64,000 nucleotides of DNA from Haberlea rhodopensis (Eukaryota; Streptophyta; Magnoliopsida; Lamiales; Gesneriaceae), in contig CAJQUN010000004.1 in NCBI GenBank assembly GCA_907163345.1, positions 13,235,235 to 13,299,234 of the forward strand. Reading direction: 5' to 3'. The notes beneath the pieces are model-generated. The model had not been told where the DNA came from, did no database searches, and worked only from the letters and a program-made list of their open reading frames with translations. The translations under genes were made by a program, and so were the position numbers. Shown piece after piece: positions 30,501-43,553 of the stretch; position 1 is the stretch's first letter, and the number at the start of each line of letters is the position of its first letter.

Positions 30501-33261
30501 TCCCTATTGAAGTATGGAGGTGTTTAGGACCGACGAGAATAAAAGTGCTAACAGATCTATTTAACAAGATTTAAAGGAGTAACAAAATTCCAAATGAATG
30601 GAGAAAGAATGCTCTCATCCCTATCAATAAGCTTAAGGGTGACATTCAGAGTTGCACCAACTATCGTGGTATAAAACTCATGTGTCACACAATGAAGTTT
30701 TGGGAGAGGATAACTGAATGTCGTTTAAGATATCGGAGAACCACTTTGGGTTCATGCCAGGACGGTCAACCACTGAAGCTATCCATTTACTTCGTCAACT
30801 TGTCGAGCGCTATCATGAGAGGAGTAAAGATCTGCATATGATCTTTATAGACTTAGAGAAGGGCTACGATAAGTACCAAGGAAGATATTATGGTGGGCTT
30901 TGATGAAGAAAAATATTCACATCAAGTATGTTAATATAATCAATGACATGTACGACGAAGTAACATCCAATGTGAGAACGTGCAGTGGGGTAAGAACGTG
31001 CAGTGGGGTGACAAGTGAGTTCTCGATCACTATTGCATTGCATCAAGGGTCTGCGTTGAGTCATTTCCTGTTCGCCCTAGTGATGGATGAGATAACAAAA
31101 GACATACAAACTGAATTACCTTGGAACATACTTTTTGCTGACGATGTTGTGTTAATCGACGAGACAATGGCAGGGGTAAATGCCAAATTGAAGTTATGGA
31201 GAGAGACTTTGGAATCAAAGGGTTTTAGATTAAGTAGGTCTAAAATAGAATATATGGAGTGAAGATTTAATGGTCGTTCCTTTCGGGATTCCGGTGTTGC
31301 AGCACTCAGTGGTCATGAGGTATCGATGAGCAGTAAGTTTCGATCCTAGGTTCAGTTATCTAAAAGGATGGAGAGATTGACAGTGACGTTAACCACGAGA
31401 TTAAGGCTGGCTGGTTGAAATGGAGAAAGACCACCGGAGTTCTATGCGATCGTAATATACCGCTGAAATTGAAGGGAAAGTTTTATAGAACCGTCGTTAG
31501 ACCCGCAATGTTGTATGTGACGGAATGTTGGGCGCCCAAGAGGAATCACATTCAAAAGATGAGTGTGGACACAGATGCGTATGCTTCGTTGGATGTGTGG
31601 TAAAACCAGAAAAGATAAAATAAGTAATGAAGATATTCGAGCTGAAGTAGGTGTAGCTTGTATAGAAGAGAAGATGCAAGAAAGCAGCTTACGTTGGTTT
31701 GGTCATGTTCGACGTAGGTCCAGCAGTGCACCTGTGCGTCGAGTGGAGTCCATGGATTTCAGCCAGTTCAAGAGAGCGAGAGGACGACCGAAGAAGACAT
31801 GGCTCGAAGTTATACGCAAAGATTTGGAATGCAATGGGATTACAGAAGATATGTTGACTGATAGAAGCGTTTGGAGAAAGCTGACACATGTGTCCGACCC
31901 GACTTGATTATCTCTATTGTTCATGTAGCCTACCCCAATTCATTGGGATTAAATGCTTAGTTGTTGTTTGTTTGTTTGTTTGGTCTATTCCTTTTTAATA
32001 ACTTGATCTACTATTTCACATCTTCACTTGATCAGGAAAAAAATATTTCCTTTTCAACTAGATGCTCGCCACAATTGCACATATATACAGGACAAAATAT
32101 ATAAAGTTATATCAACTATAAAAAAGCAAAACAGCCCATATCAATAACAAACAAAAACTAGGCCAGATATTGTTATTTAAGTGAGCCTATAGCATTAAGA
32201 AATCGGGGAAGACTGGTTGAATATGAGGTTTTGAGATTACCTTCCTGGTGACCAGCAAATGCAGAAGCAACAGATACAGTGCCGTCTTTAGCTTCAAGAA
32301 CTAACAGACAACGGAAAGTCAGAAAAAGGCATTCAAGATCCAGATAAAAATTAATGTCAAATAGGATGGCACAATTAAGCTAACATCAATCACTGCTTTC
32401 TATTCTTCCCGAGCATGAACAAGTGTTAGATAGCCCTACAGTTTTGGAACATACAAAACTGCACCAAACCATGTCAATGCAAAGTGGATAAAATATGCTA
32501 AAAGAAGGTACCCCCCATGCAGCATGATGCGTGTAGCTTTGAGTTGTACTCAGCTAGCTTGTGGTACTAAATATTAAATAGCTATTCAAGTTTCACAATA
32601 CCCATTTGTTGATAAATACAACATTTTCTTGGCCACCAAGTTAGCACCACTCCGATAAATCAAAATAAAGCACCAATCAATAGGAGTAATACTCAGTCAT
32701 CACATATACCTCTGGCTCAATTAATCCTACACCTCTGGCTCAATTTATCCTAACCACGCTCCAGGTAATTTAATGAGAATCACGCCATGTATAATATCGA
32801 AAACAATTCCGTGAGGATGCAAAATTTAAGTGGAATATACATCAGCTTCAGTGCAATAAAATTGTTGAATACTCAAATGCTGAAAATTTTACAACCAACA
32901 AGGATTAAACAGAAGTCAAAGTTAGATTCTTGATTCTTCCACATCTTTGAAGAAATTCAGTGCCCCCACAAAGCATCAAAATCGATTTCACATCAAAATC
33001 GCTCTAATGAACCGATTGACACGACAAATGATTTTACCTTCTAAAAAAATTCCTCAAAAAAGTGCTCGTCACCATCATTCACAAATCACAATCAATCCAA
33101 CGCAAGGGTAAAAATGAAAGCATGCCGATTGCTGACAAGACAATTAATAACGACATTTCAACCGAACCAAAAAAATATCATAAAAATAGTAATCGCAAGC
33201 AATTTACAAACAACGACAGAGAGAAATAACAAGACATGGGCTGACCAGTAGCTTCTTCCAT
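27555..33261 (-). CDS. GSDA: Guanosine deaminase, copy B (five exons)
   Basis: A second complete guanosine deaminase gene. Exons in order of translation: 33261-33231, 32300-32241, 30069-29879, 27926-27822 and 27743-27555. All splice sites, the zinc ligands (His86, Cys116, Cys119) and catalytic Glu88 are kept, and the predicted 191-residue protein is the same as copy A as far as can be read. Differences lie in introns and flanks. It carries the same LINE in intron 2 and a nearly identical 5' flank, so it could be expressed like copy A. Whether both copies are real depends on the assembly of the duplication being correct. Confidence 0.88.
30220..31982 (+). mobile_element. RTE LINE fragment in GSDA intron 2 (copy B)
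   Basis: Same insertion as in copy A. Here the reverse transcriptase keeps FADD (about 31136-31147) but the frame is broken by a 1-base loss after GYDK (about 30872), and another shift follows near 31566. It ends with the TTG/TTTG tail near 31982. Stops in both copies show it is inactive. Confidence 0.85.
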
Positions 33262-34684
33262 CAGATGATTTTAGGGTGAAAAAATTGAAGAAATTTGGCA
33301 AATTGTGGATCCGATGATAACAGGGAATATATGAACAAAGGGATGGGACAAGTGTTTATTATACGGTAAATTCTGTGTACTTTCGTCAATTTTTAATTCT
33401 TGCACGTTAAGTTATTCAATTTGAGGTGGCGATTTGCACCGACGAGGTGAGATTTATTCTATAAAGAAAAAGGTCAAAAAGGTTTGGTTCAACCTTTCGA
33501 AAATATATAGGGAATAGTCAATATTCTTTTTAATTTATAATATTTTTAAAAACATTTCTACAAAATAACCTTTAAACACATAAAAAAAAATCAAACAAAA
33601 ATCAAAAATTATAAAGGGTACTTTTCAAAATATTGGTCAAATAAATATCAATTTGTAAAATAATCCTCAAATAATATATAAACACATAAAAATAAGTCGG
33701 ATAATTGGAAATAAATCTCTAAAGCAAATGTTTGATTTGGAGTCAGTCTCTTACTCTCTTATCACAAAAAGTTTATAAACTCCCTCTTCCCAAACTTTGT
33801 TTTTATTAACTTTAATAATCTTGAAAATCTCTATTTTGCTCTTGATATATTGGGTTCAAAAGGAGAATTTTGTCTGCAATCTCTACCTTCTCAAATCTTA
33901 TTTCTGAAACCACAACCACCTTCCTCCTCAAATTTTGTTCTTGTACTGGCTGATGGTTTGAAGTTGAAGAACTTCATTGCATCGATAATCATTGTTAGTG
34001 AGTTTTAATGTCACTCTTCGTAATCTTTATCTAAGAAGAAACTTGAAAATATGGGTTTGTATTTTTGAATATTTTTGGTTCCTTGTTTTCTATTAATGTA
34101 GCTTGATCTTTGGTCCCCTATATTCTATGAATGTAGCTCGATTTTTGGTCCCTGTTGTATGCAAATGCAACCCGATTTTTATCCCTATTTTCTATGATAT
34201 CATAATGAAGTAATTTATTGTGGAGTGATTGTGTGTTTATGGGCAAAGGCATTCATACAAGATAGTATAAAATTCTGAGAGTATGTGAATACATGTAACA
34301 TTGAAGAATCTCGTACACGCATATCAACAACCATTTAAGTGATGAATATGGGATGCTTCACAATTTAGCTGGAAAATCTGATTGATTGATGTTTTTGGTG
34401 TATGATTTGGAATATCTTAATTTTGTATGTTGTGGTGAATTTCCTAAATGTTCTAACGCACTTTATATCGTGAAAACATGTTAGTCAATGGATATGAACA
34501 AGATATGTATTTCTTTTACAATTATTCATTTGTTCGTATATGGATACTGATCAAAGCCTTTTTATGTGATCTTGTTCCTCTTCTTATAAAGATTGCCTTG
34601 ATTTGTGTAAGGAATGGGTTATCTATACTCTGGTCGAATTTGATTACCTTGTCCTATGAGTTATCCATGAAAAGTATCATAAAT
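33262..34684 (-). promoter_or_regulatory. 5' flank of GSDA copy B
   Basis: Counterpart of 10351-11764, with the same TATAATAAA-like stretch about 100 bp before the ATG. A few sites agree with C against A, such as GAGGTGGCG at 33423 and an extra TATC near 34322. Confidence 0.4.
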
Positions 34685-35132
34685 TGTGTTATATAGTACC
34701 ACAAATTAAATTATATAGTACCACAAACTAGTATATAAAATATCACATACTAGTATATATAGTACCACAAACTAGTATATAAAATATCACATACTAGTAT
34801 ATATAGTACCACAAATTAGCTTATCTAGTATCACAAATTAGATTATATAGTACCACAAATTAGTATATATAGTACCACAAATTAGTATATATAGTACCAC
34901 AAATTAGCTTATATAGTACCGCGTATTAAGTTATGTAATTAACACAAATTAGATTATCTAGTATTACAAACTAATATACATTGTACCACAAATTAGTATA
35001 TATAATACCACAACTTATGTTATCTAGTATTACAAATTAGACTTTATAGTACCACAAACTAATATATATAGTACCACAAATTAGCTTATATAGTACCACA
35101 AATTAGATTATGTAGTATCACAAATTAATATA
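34685..35132 (+). repeat. Left arm of foldback-like repeat (B)
   Basis: The same TACCACAAATTAG subrepeats as in A, ending at the copia LTR. It keeps two short segments deleted from A and matches C closely. The right side of the element is missing because block B ends inside TR-GAG. Confidence 0.8.
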
Positions 35133-35420
35133 TGACACTCCAGTAACAAAATCAAGCACCACTCATGATTGCATAATTCAAGCAATCCATGATTCAAGCA
35201 ATCCAATCAATATCAAGCACCATTCATGATTGCATAATTCAAGCAATCCATGATTCAAGCAATCCGATCAATAATTAGGCTTTAATGTAAATGACACAAT
35301 GTATGTACCTTCCTTAGTTAAAGGCTAAGTTAAAGGATGAATTATAGGAATGTAATTGCTATAAATGTAATATATATATTTGTAATGAAAGGAGGAAAAG
35401 ATTATTCTGTGCAATTGACA
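35133..35420 (+). repeat. Copia 5' LTR, copy B
   Basis: A 288-bp LTR identical in layout to copy A, with the 61-bp internal duplication. The TGGTATCAGAGCC primer site follows at 35421. No 3' LTR remains in block B. Confidence 0.92.
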
Positions 35421-35783
35421 TGGTATCAGAGCCAGTCAATCAGATTAAGAGCTGAAATTTTCAATATTTTTTTTCTTCTTTTCCAACCTTGTGTTGCGCA
35501 TCCGTCGCTCGGAAATTGTCCGATTCCTTGTCTTCTGAGATCCCTCTGTGTCGCATCGTTGGGCTCTGAAAATTAGAATTTTTTTGCTGCCAAAAGCGCG
35601 ACATCATCGATCGGAAATTTTCCGATTCACTGTTCCTCCGAAATTTTAGTCGGGTTTTCTCCGATTCCTTGCTGTGTGCACCGATCACGTTTGATTTGGT
35701 TTGGGTCTCGAAACACCTATTTATTTTGACAAGTGTTGCTTGCTTTGTCATTTTTTTCCTTCCAAGTGCTCACTGCCGTCGTC

Positions 35784-37573
35784 ATGAATAATTCTGAAAA
35801 TTTTGGTGTGAAATTCTCCGGCAAAAAATACTCGGTTTGGGAATTTCAATTCCGTTTATTCGTGATTGGGAAGGAATTATGGGGCCACATTGATGGGAGT
35901 GACCCAACTCCTACAGACGCCTCCAAATTAGCACCCTGGCTGATCAAAGATGCTAGAATTATGACCTGGATATTAGCATCTGTTGATCCTCTCATTGTGC
36001 TCAATTTACGACCATATCAAACCGCCAAAGCCATGTGGGAGTATCTCAAGAAAGTTTACAGTCAGAATAATGTGGCTCGACGATTCCAATTGGAATATGA
36101 TATTGCAAACTATACTCAGGGCGAACTCTCTGTCCAGGAATATTTCACTGGTTTTCAGACGTAATGGGTTGAATTCGCTGATATTATTTACGCTAATGTT
36201 TCTGATGGCTCGCTGGCTGCTGTCCAATCAATTCATGAACAGAGCAAGCGGATCAATTTCTGATGAAATTGAGATCTGAATTCGAAATAGCCAGATCCGC
36301 ACTGATGAACCGCGATCCCTCTCCCTCATTGGATGTTTGCTTCGGAGAACTCCTTCGTGAAGAACGTCTTACTACACAGGGGACGTTCCAACACCACACA
36401 AACTCGACGAATGTCACTGCTTATGCGTCCCACGTGAAAGGACAAATGAAGGACATTCGCAACGTCCAATGCTATACTTGCAAAGAATATGGGCACATGG
36501 CAAACCAATGTGTCACTAAGAAATGTAATTACTGCAAGAAGCCTGGCCACATCATCAAGGACTGTCCCACATGTCCTTCAAATCGACGAACCACCAGTTA
36601 TCAAGCCACAGTAGGCCCCTCCCCGCCTATAGTTGGAGACTCTTCGGTTATTACTCCTGAAACCATCCAACAGATGATCGCTTCCGCACTCTCTACTTTA
36701 GGCATTCAAGGTAACAATCTCGCTCATTTAAAATCTTGGCTTGTTGACTCTGGTGCTTCAAAGACCAGGACTTCGGATAATCTTCACAATCTTCGACCAT
36801 GTACCGATTCCTTACAAATTACAGTCGCTGATGGTACTAAACTTCCGATTCATGAGACTGGTATTATAAATTCCTCCGTCAGAGATGTGTTTGTATCTCC
36901 AGCACTGTCTACCAGTCTTTTATCCGTCAGACAGTTAGTTGATGACAATTGTAATGTTTTGTTTTCTCGTTCTGGTTGTCTTGTGCAGGATCGGGTGTCA
37001 GGGAGGATACTCGCGAAGGGCCCTAAAGTTTGACGCTTATTTTTCTTACATTTTTCCATTCCTTCAGTTATTTCCATGGCATGTAATGCAGTTAATAATA
37101 CCAATGACATTTGGCACAAGCGTTTGGGTCATCCTAACCCTATTGTCTTATCTCATATTATAAAATCGGGTTTGTTGGGAAATAAAAATCAATTGTCATC
37201 TCAATTTTCTCTAGATTGTACTAATTGCAAATTAGGAAAGAGTAAGTCTCTTTCATTTCCGACCCTTGGTACTCGTGCAGAAAAATGTTTTCACTTGATT
37301 CATAGTGATGTGTGGGGCGTCTCCCCTGTTATATCTCATGCACAATATAAGTATTTTGTTACATTCATTGATGATTATAACAGATACACATGGGTTTATT
37401 TTCTTCGGTCCAAATCTGAGGTATTCTCTATGTTCCAACGCTTTATATCTTTCGTTGAAACTCAATTTTCTACCACTATCAAAATCCTCAGATCTGACTC
37501 CGGCGGAGAATACATGTCTCGTCAATTTCATGCTTTCCTTGAACAAAAATGTATTATTTCCCAGCAATCTTGT
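35784..37573 (+). pseudogene. Copia gag-protease-integrase, copy B (truncated)
   Basis: Same content as in copy A: Gag from ATG 35784, CCHC knuckles, DSGAS protease motif and first part of integrase, cut at the same site by TR-GAG. It shares TAA (36162), the frameshift near 36258 and TGA (37031) with A and C. It keeps the conserved Trp in YSVWEFQF that copy A has lost. Reverse transcriptase and RNase H are absent from this block. Confidence 0.88.
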
Positions 37574-38364
37574 TGTTGGAATCGAAGAGGGGGGGGGTGA
37601 ATGAGATTCCTTGGCTACTTTAGCGTTTTAAAATGAGTTTGTAAAAATAAAATATTTTGCGCTTGCGGAAGCCTTTAGTCAATCGATAAATAGAAAGAAC
37701 AAAAATAAATAAATGCGTAAAGGAATTAAAGCAATAAAAGAGAAGGATATTTGTTATAGAAGTTCGGCGATGAATCGCCTACGTCTCCTCTTCCCGGTTA
37801 GATAACCTCCAACCGAGGTTCCATTAGAACAATAGATCTTGGCCTTGAGGGCTCCAAGTTAGCCACAACCCAACTCTTCCCGAGTTTACAAAGCTCTTCC
37901 CGAGCACACTACTCTTCCCGAGTACACAACGCTCTTCCCGAGCACAATACCCTTCACGAGTATACAAAGCTCTTCACGAGCTACCAACACTCTTCACGAG
38001 TCTTCTTGGCCTTAAGGGCTCCAAGGATAGCCACACACTTGCACCAACTAGACTTGTTGATGACTTTACAATTTTCCAACTTGCTTTGGTGTTGGAGGAC
38101 CTTTACAAGAAATCAAACCAAAAGCACCTTCACGGTGTACTCACACGAAGACAACAAGACTTAACAAATGGAAACAATTACTAGCTCCAATACAACAACA
38201 ATGTATGGAGTTTGTAATGCTATTCAAGAATTTAATAATCAAAGCTTTGGTATAGTTTGTAGACTTGTTTCTTAGCTTCAAGATGCTCCAAAGCATCCAT
38301 ATTTATAGTGTAGAAGGCCCCCTAGGCTCCTACTAGCCGTTGCTACTCATAAAGCTGAAATCAC

Positions 38365-38815
38365 TCCAAGATCGCCTCGGACATCGCCTCAGGCGATCAC
38401 CATCGCCGCGCCCCAACGGTCACCAAAAATCACGCATCGCCTCAGGCGATCGCTGGATCGCCTCAGGCGATCCAGAGCAAAAATCAAGGTCGTAGCCTCA
38501 GCTCCTTCAAATCTTGCATCGCCTCAAACGAACTCCAGATCGCCTCAGGCGTTCGTGCCATCGCCTTGGGCGTTCAGCCCATCGCCTCGGGCGATCTCCC
38601 TGCGCACATGCCCGCGCCATGCCTCGGCGTCGCTTCAGTCGATGTGCGGGGGCGAAGTCCTTGTGGCTGCCATCGCCTCAGGCGTTGGTCACCATCGCCT
38701 GGGGCGATCTTCCTCGCATGCTCGCCTGGCCATCGCTTCTGTCGATGTGCGTGGCGATGCCCCTCCTGGCACCCATCGCCTGGGGCGATGATCACCATCG
38801 CCTGGGGCGATCCTG
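38365..38815 (-). repeat. GGCGAT palindrome array in TR-GAG LTR (B)
   Basis: Third copy of the array, nearly identical to the left array of A, with single changes such as GCCTTGGGCG near 38563. Confidence 0.8.
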
Positions 38816-39653
38816 GCCAGAATATGCACACTTGATTTTCTTCAATCCAAACCACTTTTCATCACTTAATCTGCACACTAAGTAGATGCATTAGTATAAC
38901 AAACACAAGTTTTGTTGATCATCAAAACTCAAAGATTGACCGGGGATAATTTAACGCATTAAACGCAACCATGCGTTTAAGGCTCAACAATCTCCCCCTT
39001 TTTGATGATCACAAAACTTGATAAACTTGAATAAGTAATATGCATGAGATGTGAGTAAAAATAACTCCCCCTTAACAATTGCATACACTACAAGTTAATC
39101 AAGCAAATAACTCTCCCCCTCAAACCATGCATACTCAAGCTCTCCCCCTTAAACTATGCATGAATTAAGGTTAAAGTTTATCACAAAATTCTCCCCCTTT
39201 TTGTGATAATCAAAAAGCATAAAATTCAAATAAACATGGCATAATTTATATGTTGACATATAGCTTCAAATTACACATGTTCCTTATCAAGCAAGATTAA
39301 GTTATATAGAGGTGAATCACAACCATGTGTTTAAGACACTCAACAATTATTCTAAAAGTTGCAATGTGTGCATATGTTCATGCATTCATGCCAAAAACAA
39401 AATAATAAAAATATCAAGGCATTATAACAAATCATATACTTGCACATTTTCACATAGCATATTCAAATTGGAATGCAAAGCATATCAAGCTACTTACTAT
39501 AAAAAGATAAGCATACATCATGCACTTGACTATTTTTGCTAAGGGGTTATGCCATTTTACTACAATGAATATTGAGCTTCAATATTTATTGATCACAATT
39601 AATTTGTGCCAATTAAATTTGAATTGCTCTTTTAATCATGAAAAAAAAAAATT

Positions 39654-41308
39654 TTACCCTCGATTACAAGAGTTCGTTCTTGTCATTGGTCCAACACCTC
39701 GAGCCTCTTCTATGGTGGTGAATAAAACAAACTCCTCCTTTGAGTTGCTTGGCCCTTCATCCTCCAATCCATGGTTGTCCCTACAAGACAAATTAACAAT
39801 AGAAGGATCTTTGGTACCCATTTGATTTTTGGGTCCTTGTGGGTTAACTTTCAAAGGCACTTTTGGAATCCATTTCCACCTCTTGTTAGGTTGGTATTGA
39901 ATTCTAGCAAACCTACACTTATTTTTAGTGTGGCCATTTTTGCAACAATAGTTACAAGTAGGAGAATCATGCTTTGCTTTGGTCAACAAGCTTGAAAATG
40001 ATTTTGATTTACTTGAAAAGCCTAACCCGGCTTTGTCAAAGCTACATCGTTGTAATCCAAGCAATTCACTCATCTTTTGACTACTTTCACTGTATTTGCA
40101 AAAAGATATCTTTAAAGAATTTAATTCATTTTTCAATGAATTATTTTCTTCATCTTTCTTAGCAATCTCAAGTTTGAGTAATTTGTTACTCATCTTGGTT
40201 TTGCCAAGAGCATCAATAAGATCATTATAAGATTCTAAAAGTTCATCAAATGAAGGTACCTCATTGTTACTTTCATCTCCTTCATCTCCAAGAGCCATTA
40301 GACAAAGATTGGTGGCTTCTTCTTCATCGGAGTCGCTATCACTCCACGTGGCTATGAACGCCTTCTTCTTCCCTTTGTCCTCATTCTTTTTCCTAGGACA
40401 TTTGTTAGCATAATGACCTTTATCATTACAATTATAACAAGTTACCTCATTTTTGGATTCATTTTTGGTTGCACTTGAGGTCTTTGACTTGCTATGTTTA
40501 GTGAAGAGCTTCTTGAACTTCTTTGTGAATAGGATCATCTCTCATCATCATCATCATCATCATCTTCTTCATCATCGGAATGGTCTTTCCTTCCAACCAA
40601 AGCGATCCCATTTCTTTTGGATCTATCCTCCTCATTTACTTCTCTTCTTGTGGCAACTTCAAGCTCATGAGTCACCAATGTGCCATGGAGCTCATCAAGA
40701 TCATAAGATGCGTTCTCCCCTTTGTTGGACTCGATGATGGCCGTCCTCTTGGCATCCCATTCCTTTGGTAAGGCTCTTAGTGCTCTCCTCCATATTTGCT
40801 TTGGATGATACTTCTCTCCAAGTTGAGCAAGCTCGTTGATAATTAGGGTGAGCCTCCTAAACATGGAATCCACCTCTTCTCCGGACTCCATCTCAAATGT
40901 CTCATATTTGAGTTGTAGGAGATCAATCTTGGTCTCCTTCACTTGGTTGGTTCCTTCATGACAAATTTTCAATTTGTCCCATATCTCCTTAGCGGTTGAG
41001 CACATTGAAATCCGGTTGTACTCCTTCATATCTAAAGCACAATGCAAAATATTAATCGCTTTAGCATTTTGAGATATTAACATCATATCCGCTTTTGGGA
41101 AGTCGTCCATTTCTTTGGGAACACTAATTCCCCCAACATCCTTTAAAGGAGTATGTGGACCTTTCACAATGATTTTCCATAGATCATAATCTACGGATTG
41201 GATATATAGAGAAATTCTATTTTTCCAATACCCGTAGTTATCACCCGTGAAAAGCGGAGGGCGATTCGTCGATTGACCTTGAGCAAACTCATTTGCTAGA
41301 TTAGCCAT
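39654..41308 (-). pseudogene. Gag of TR-GAG, copy B, frameshifted
   Basis: Matches the intact gag of copy A, but one T is lost at about 40541, at the edge of the TCA/ATC microsatellite that encodes the acidic tract. The upstream frame ends just after the Asp run. The downstream frame (39654-40538) still holds both CCHC knuckles. This looks like slippage in the microsatellite and would separate the capsid part from the nucleocapsid part. Confidence 0.85.
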
Positions 41309-41400
41309 AAAAGATTTTGATTTAAAAACAAAAATCAAATGGCTCTGATACCACTTGTTGGAATCGAAGAGGGGGGGTGAATGAGATTCCTTGGCTACTT

Positions 41401-42273
41401 ACAAACTGAATTACCTTGGAACATACTTTTTGCTGACGATGTTGTGTAATCGACGAGACAATGGCAGGGGGTAAATGCCAAATTGAAGTTATGGAGAGAG
41501 ACTTTGGAATCAAAGGGTTTTTAGATTAAGTAGGTCTAAAATAGAATATATGGAGGAAGATTTAATGGTCGTTCCTTTCGGGATTCCGGTGTTGTAGCAC
41601 TCAGTGGTCATGAGGTATCGATGAGCAGTAAGTTTCGATCCTAGGTTCAGTTATCCAAAAGGATGGAGAGATTGACAGTGACGTTAACCACGAGATTAAG
41701 GCTGGCTGGTTGAAATGGAGAAACACCACCGGAGTTCTATGCGATCATAATATACCGCTGAAATTGAAGGGAAGTTTTATAGAACCATCGTTTAGACCCG
41801 CAATGTTGTATGTGACGGAATGTTGGGCGCCCAAGAGGAATCACATTCAAAAGATGAGTGTGACACAGATGCGTATGCTTCGTTGAATTGTGTGGTAAAA
41901 CCAGAAAAGATAAATAAGTAATGAAGATATTCGAGCTGAAGTAGGCGTAGCTTGTATAGAAGAGAAGATGCAAGAAAGCAGCTTACGTTGGTTTGGTCAG
42001 TTCGACGTAGGTCCAGCAGTGCACCTGTGCGTCGAGTGGAGTCCATGGATTTCAGCCAGTTCAAGAGAGCGAGAGGACAACCGAAGAAGACATGGCTCGA
42101 AGTTATACGCAAAGATTTGGAATGCAATGGGATTACAGAAGATATGTTGACTGATAGAAGCGTTTGGAGAAAGCTGACACATGTGTCCGACCCGACTTGA
42201 TTATCTCTATTGTTCATGTAGCCTACCCCAATTCATTGGGATTAAATGCTTAGTTGTTGTTTGTTTGTTTGTT
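41401..42273 (+). mobile_element. RTE LINE 3' fragment (copy C)
   Basis: Only the last part of the LINE remains: the end of reverse transcriptase (FADDVV at about 41430), the C-terminal region and the TTTG tail. At least nine single-base indels relative to A and B lie between 41440 and 42002. The 5' edge is the B/C junction. Confidence 0.8.
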
Positions 42274-42532
42274 TGGTCTATTCCTTTTTAATAACTTGAT
42301 CTACTATTTCACATCTTCACTTGATCAGGAAAAAATATTTCCTTTTCAACTAGATGCTCGCCACAATTGCACATATATACAGGACAAAATATATAAAGTT
42401 ATATCAACTATAAAAAAGCAAAACAGCCCATATCAATAACAAACAAAAACTAGGCCAGATATTGTTATTTAAGTGAGCCTATAGCATTAAGAAATCGGGG
42501 AAGACTGGTTGAATATGAGGTTTTGAGATTAC

Positions 42533-43553
42533 CTTCCTGGTGACCAGCAAATGCAGAAGCAACAGATACATTGCCGTCTTTAACTTCAAGAACTAACAGA
42601 CAACGGAAAGTCAGAAAAAGGCATTCAAGATCCAGATAAAAATTAATCTCAAATAGGATGGCACAATTAAGCTAACATCAATCACTGCTTTCTATTCTTC
42701 CCGAGCATGAACAAGTGTTAGATAGCCCTACAGTTTTGGAACATACAAAACTGCACCAAACCATGTCAATGCAAAGTGGATAAAATATGCTAAAAGAAGG
42801 TACCCCCCATGCAGCATGATGCGTGTAGCTTTGAGTTGTACTCAGCTAGCTTGTGGTACTAAATATTAAATAGCTATTCAAGTTTCACAATACCCATTTG
42901 TTGATAAATACAACATTTTCTTGGCCACCAAGTTAGCACCACTCCGATAAATCAAAATAAAGCACCAATCAATAGGAGTAATACTCAGTCATCACATATA
43001 CCTCTGGCTCAATTAATCCTACACCTCTGGCTCAATTTATCCTAACCACGCTCCAGGTAATTTAATGAGAATCACGCCATGTATAATATCGAAAACAATT
43101 CCGTGAGGATGCAAAATTTAAGTGGAATATACATCAGCTTCAGTGCAATAAAATTGTTGAATACTCAAATGCTGAAAATTTTACAACCAACAAGGATTAA
43201 ACAGAAGTCAAAGTTAGATTCTTGATTCTTCCACATCTTTGAAGAAATTCAGTGCCCCCACAAAGCATCAAAATCGATTTCACATCAAAATCGCTCTAAT
43301 GAACCGATTGACACGACAAATGATTTTACCTTCTAAAAAAATTCCTCAAAAAAGTGCTCGTCACCATCATTCACAAATCACAATCAATCCAACGCAAGGG
43401 TAAAAATGAAAGCATGCCGATTGCTGACAAGACAATTAATAACGACATTTCAACCGAACCAAAAAAATATCATAAAAATAGTAATCGCAAGCAATTTACA
43501 AACAACGACAGAGAGAAATAACAAGACATGGGCTGACCAGTAGCTTCTTCCAT
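42533..43553 (-). pseudogene. GSDA: Guanosine deaminase, copy C, exons 1 and 2 only
   Basis: Exon 1 (43553-43523) and exon 2 (42592-42533) with intact splice sites and 5' flank, but exons 3 to 5, which hold the zinc site, are missing because block C starts inside intron 2. Exon 2 has two substitutions that change residues: Ala14 to Val and Thr18 to Asn. A transcript from this promoter would read into the LINE and TR-GAG remnants, so no enzyme can be made. Confidence 0.85.

Larger units (their letters stand above)
25577..41400 (+). repeat. Segmental duplication block B
   Basis: A second copy of the unit, from within the MITE to 45 bp inside the right LTR of TR-GAG. It ends abruptly at 41400, so the copia 3' half and the right foldback part are missing. 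It is very similar to A throughout. In the GSDA 5' flank and foldback arm it often agrees with C against A. Confidence 0.85.
37574..41400 (-). mobile_element. TR-GAG element, copy B, 5' LTR truncated
   Basis: The same insertion as in A, at the same CTTGT site (37569-37573). The left LTR (37574-38989), polypurine tract, gag and primer site (41341-41353) are present, but only 45 bp of the right LTR (41356-41400) remain before the sequence switches to LINE DNA of block C. Without U3 and the TATA box it cannot be transcribed from its own promoter. Confidence 0.9.
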
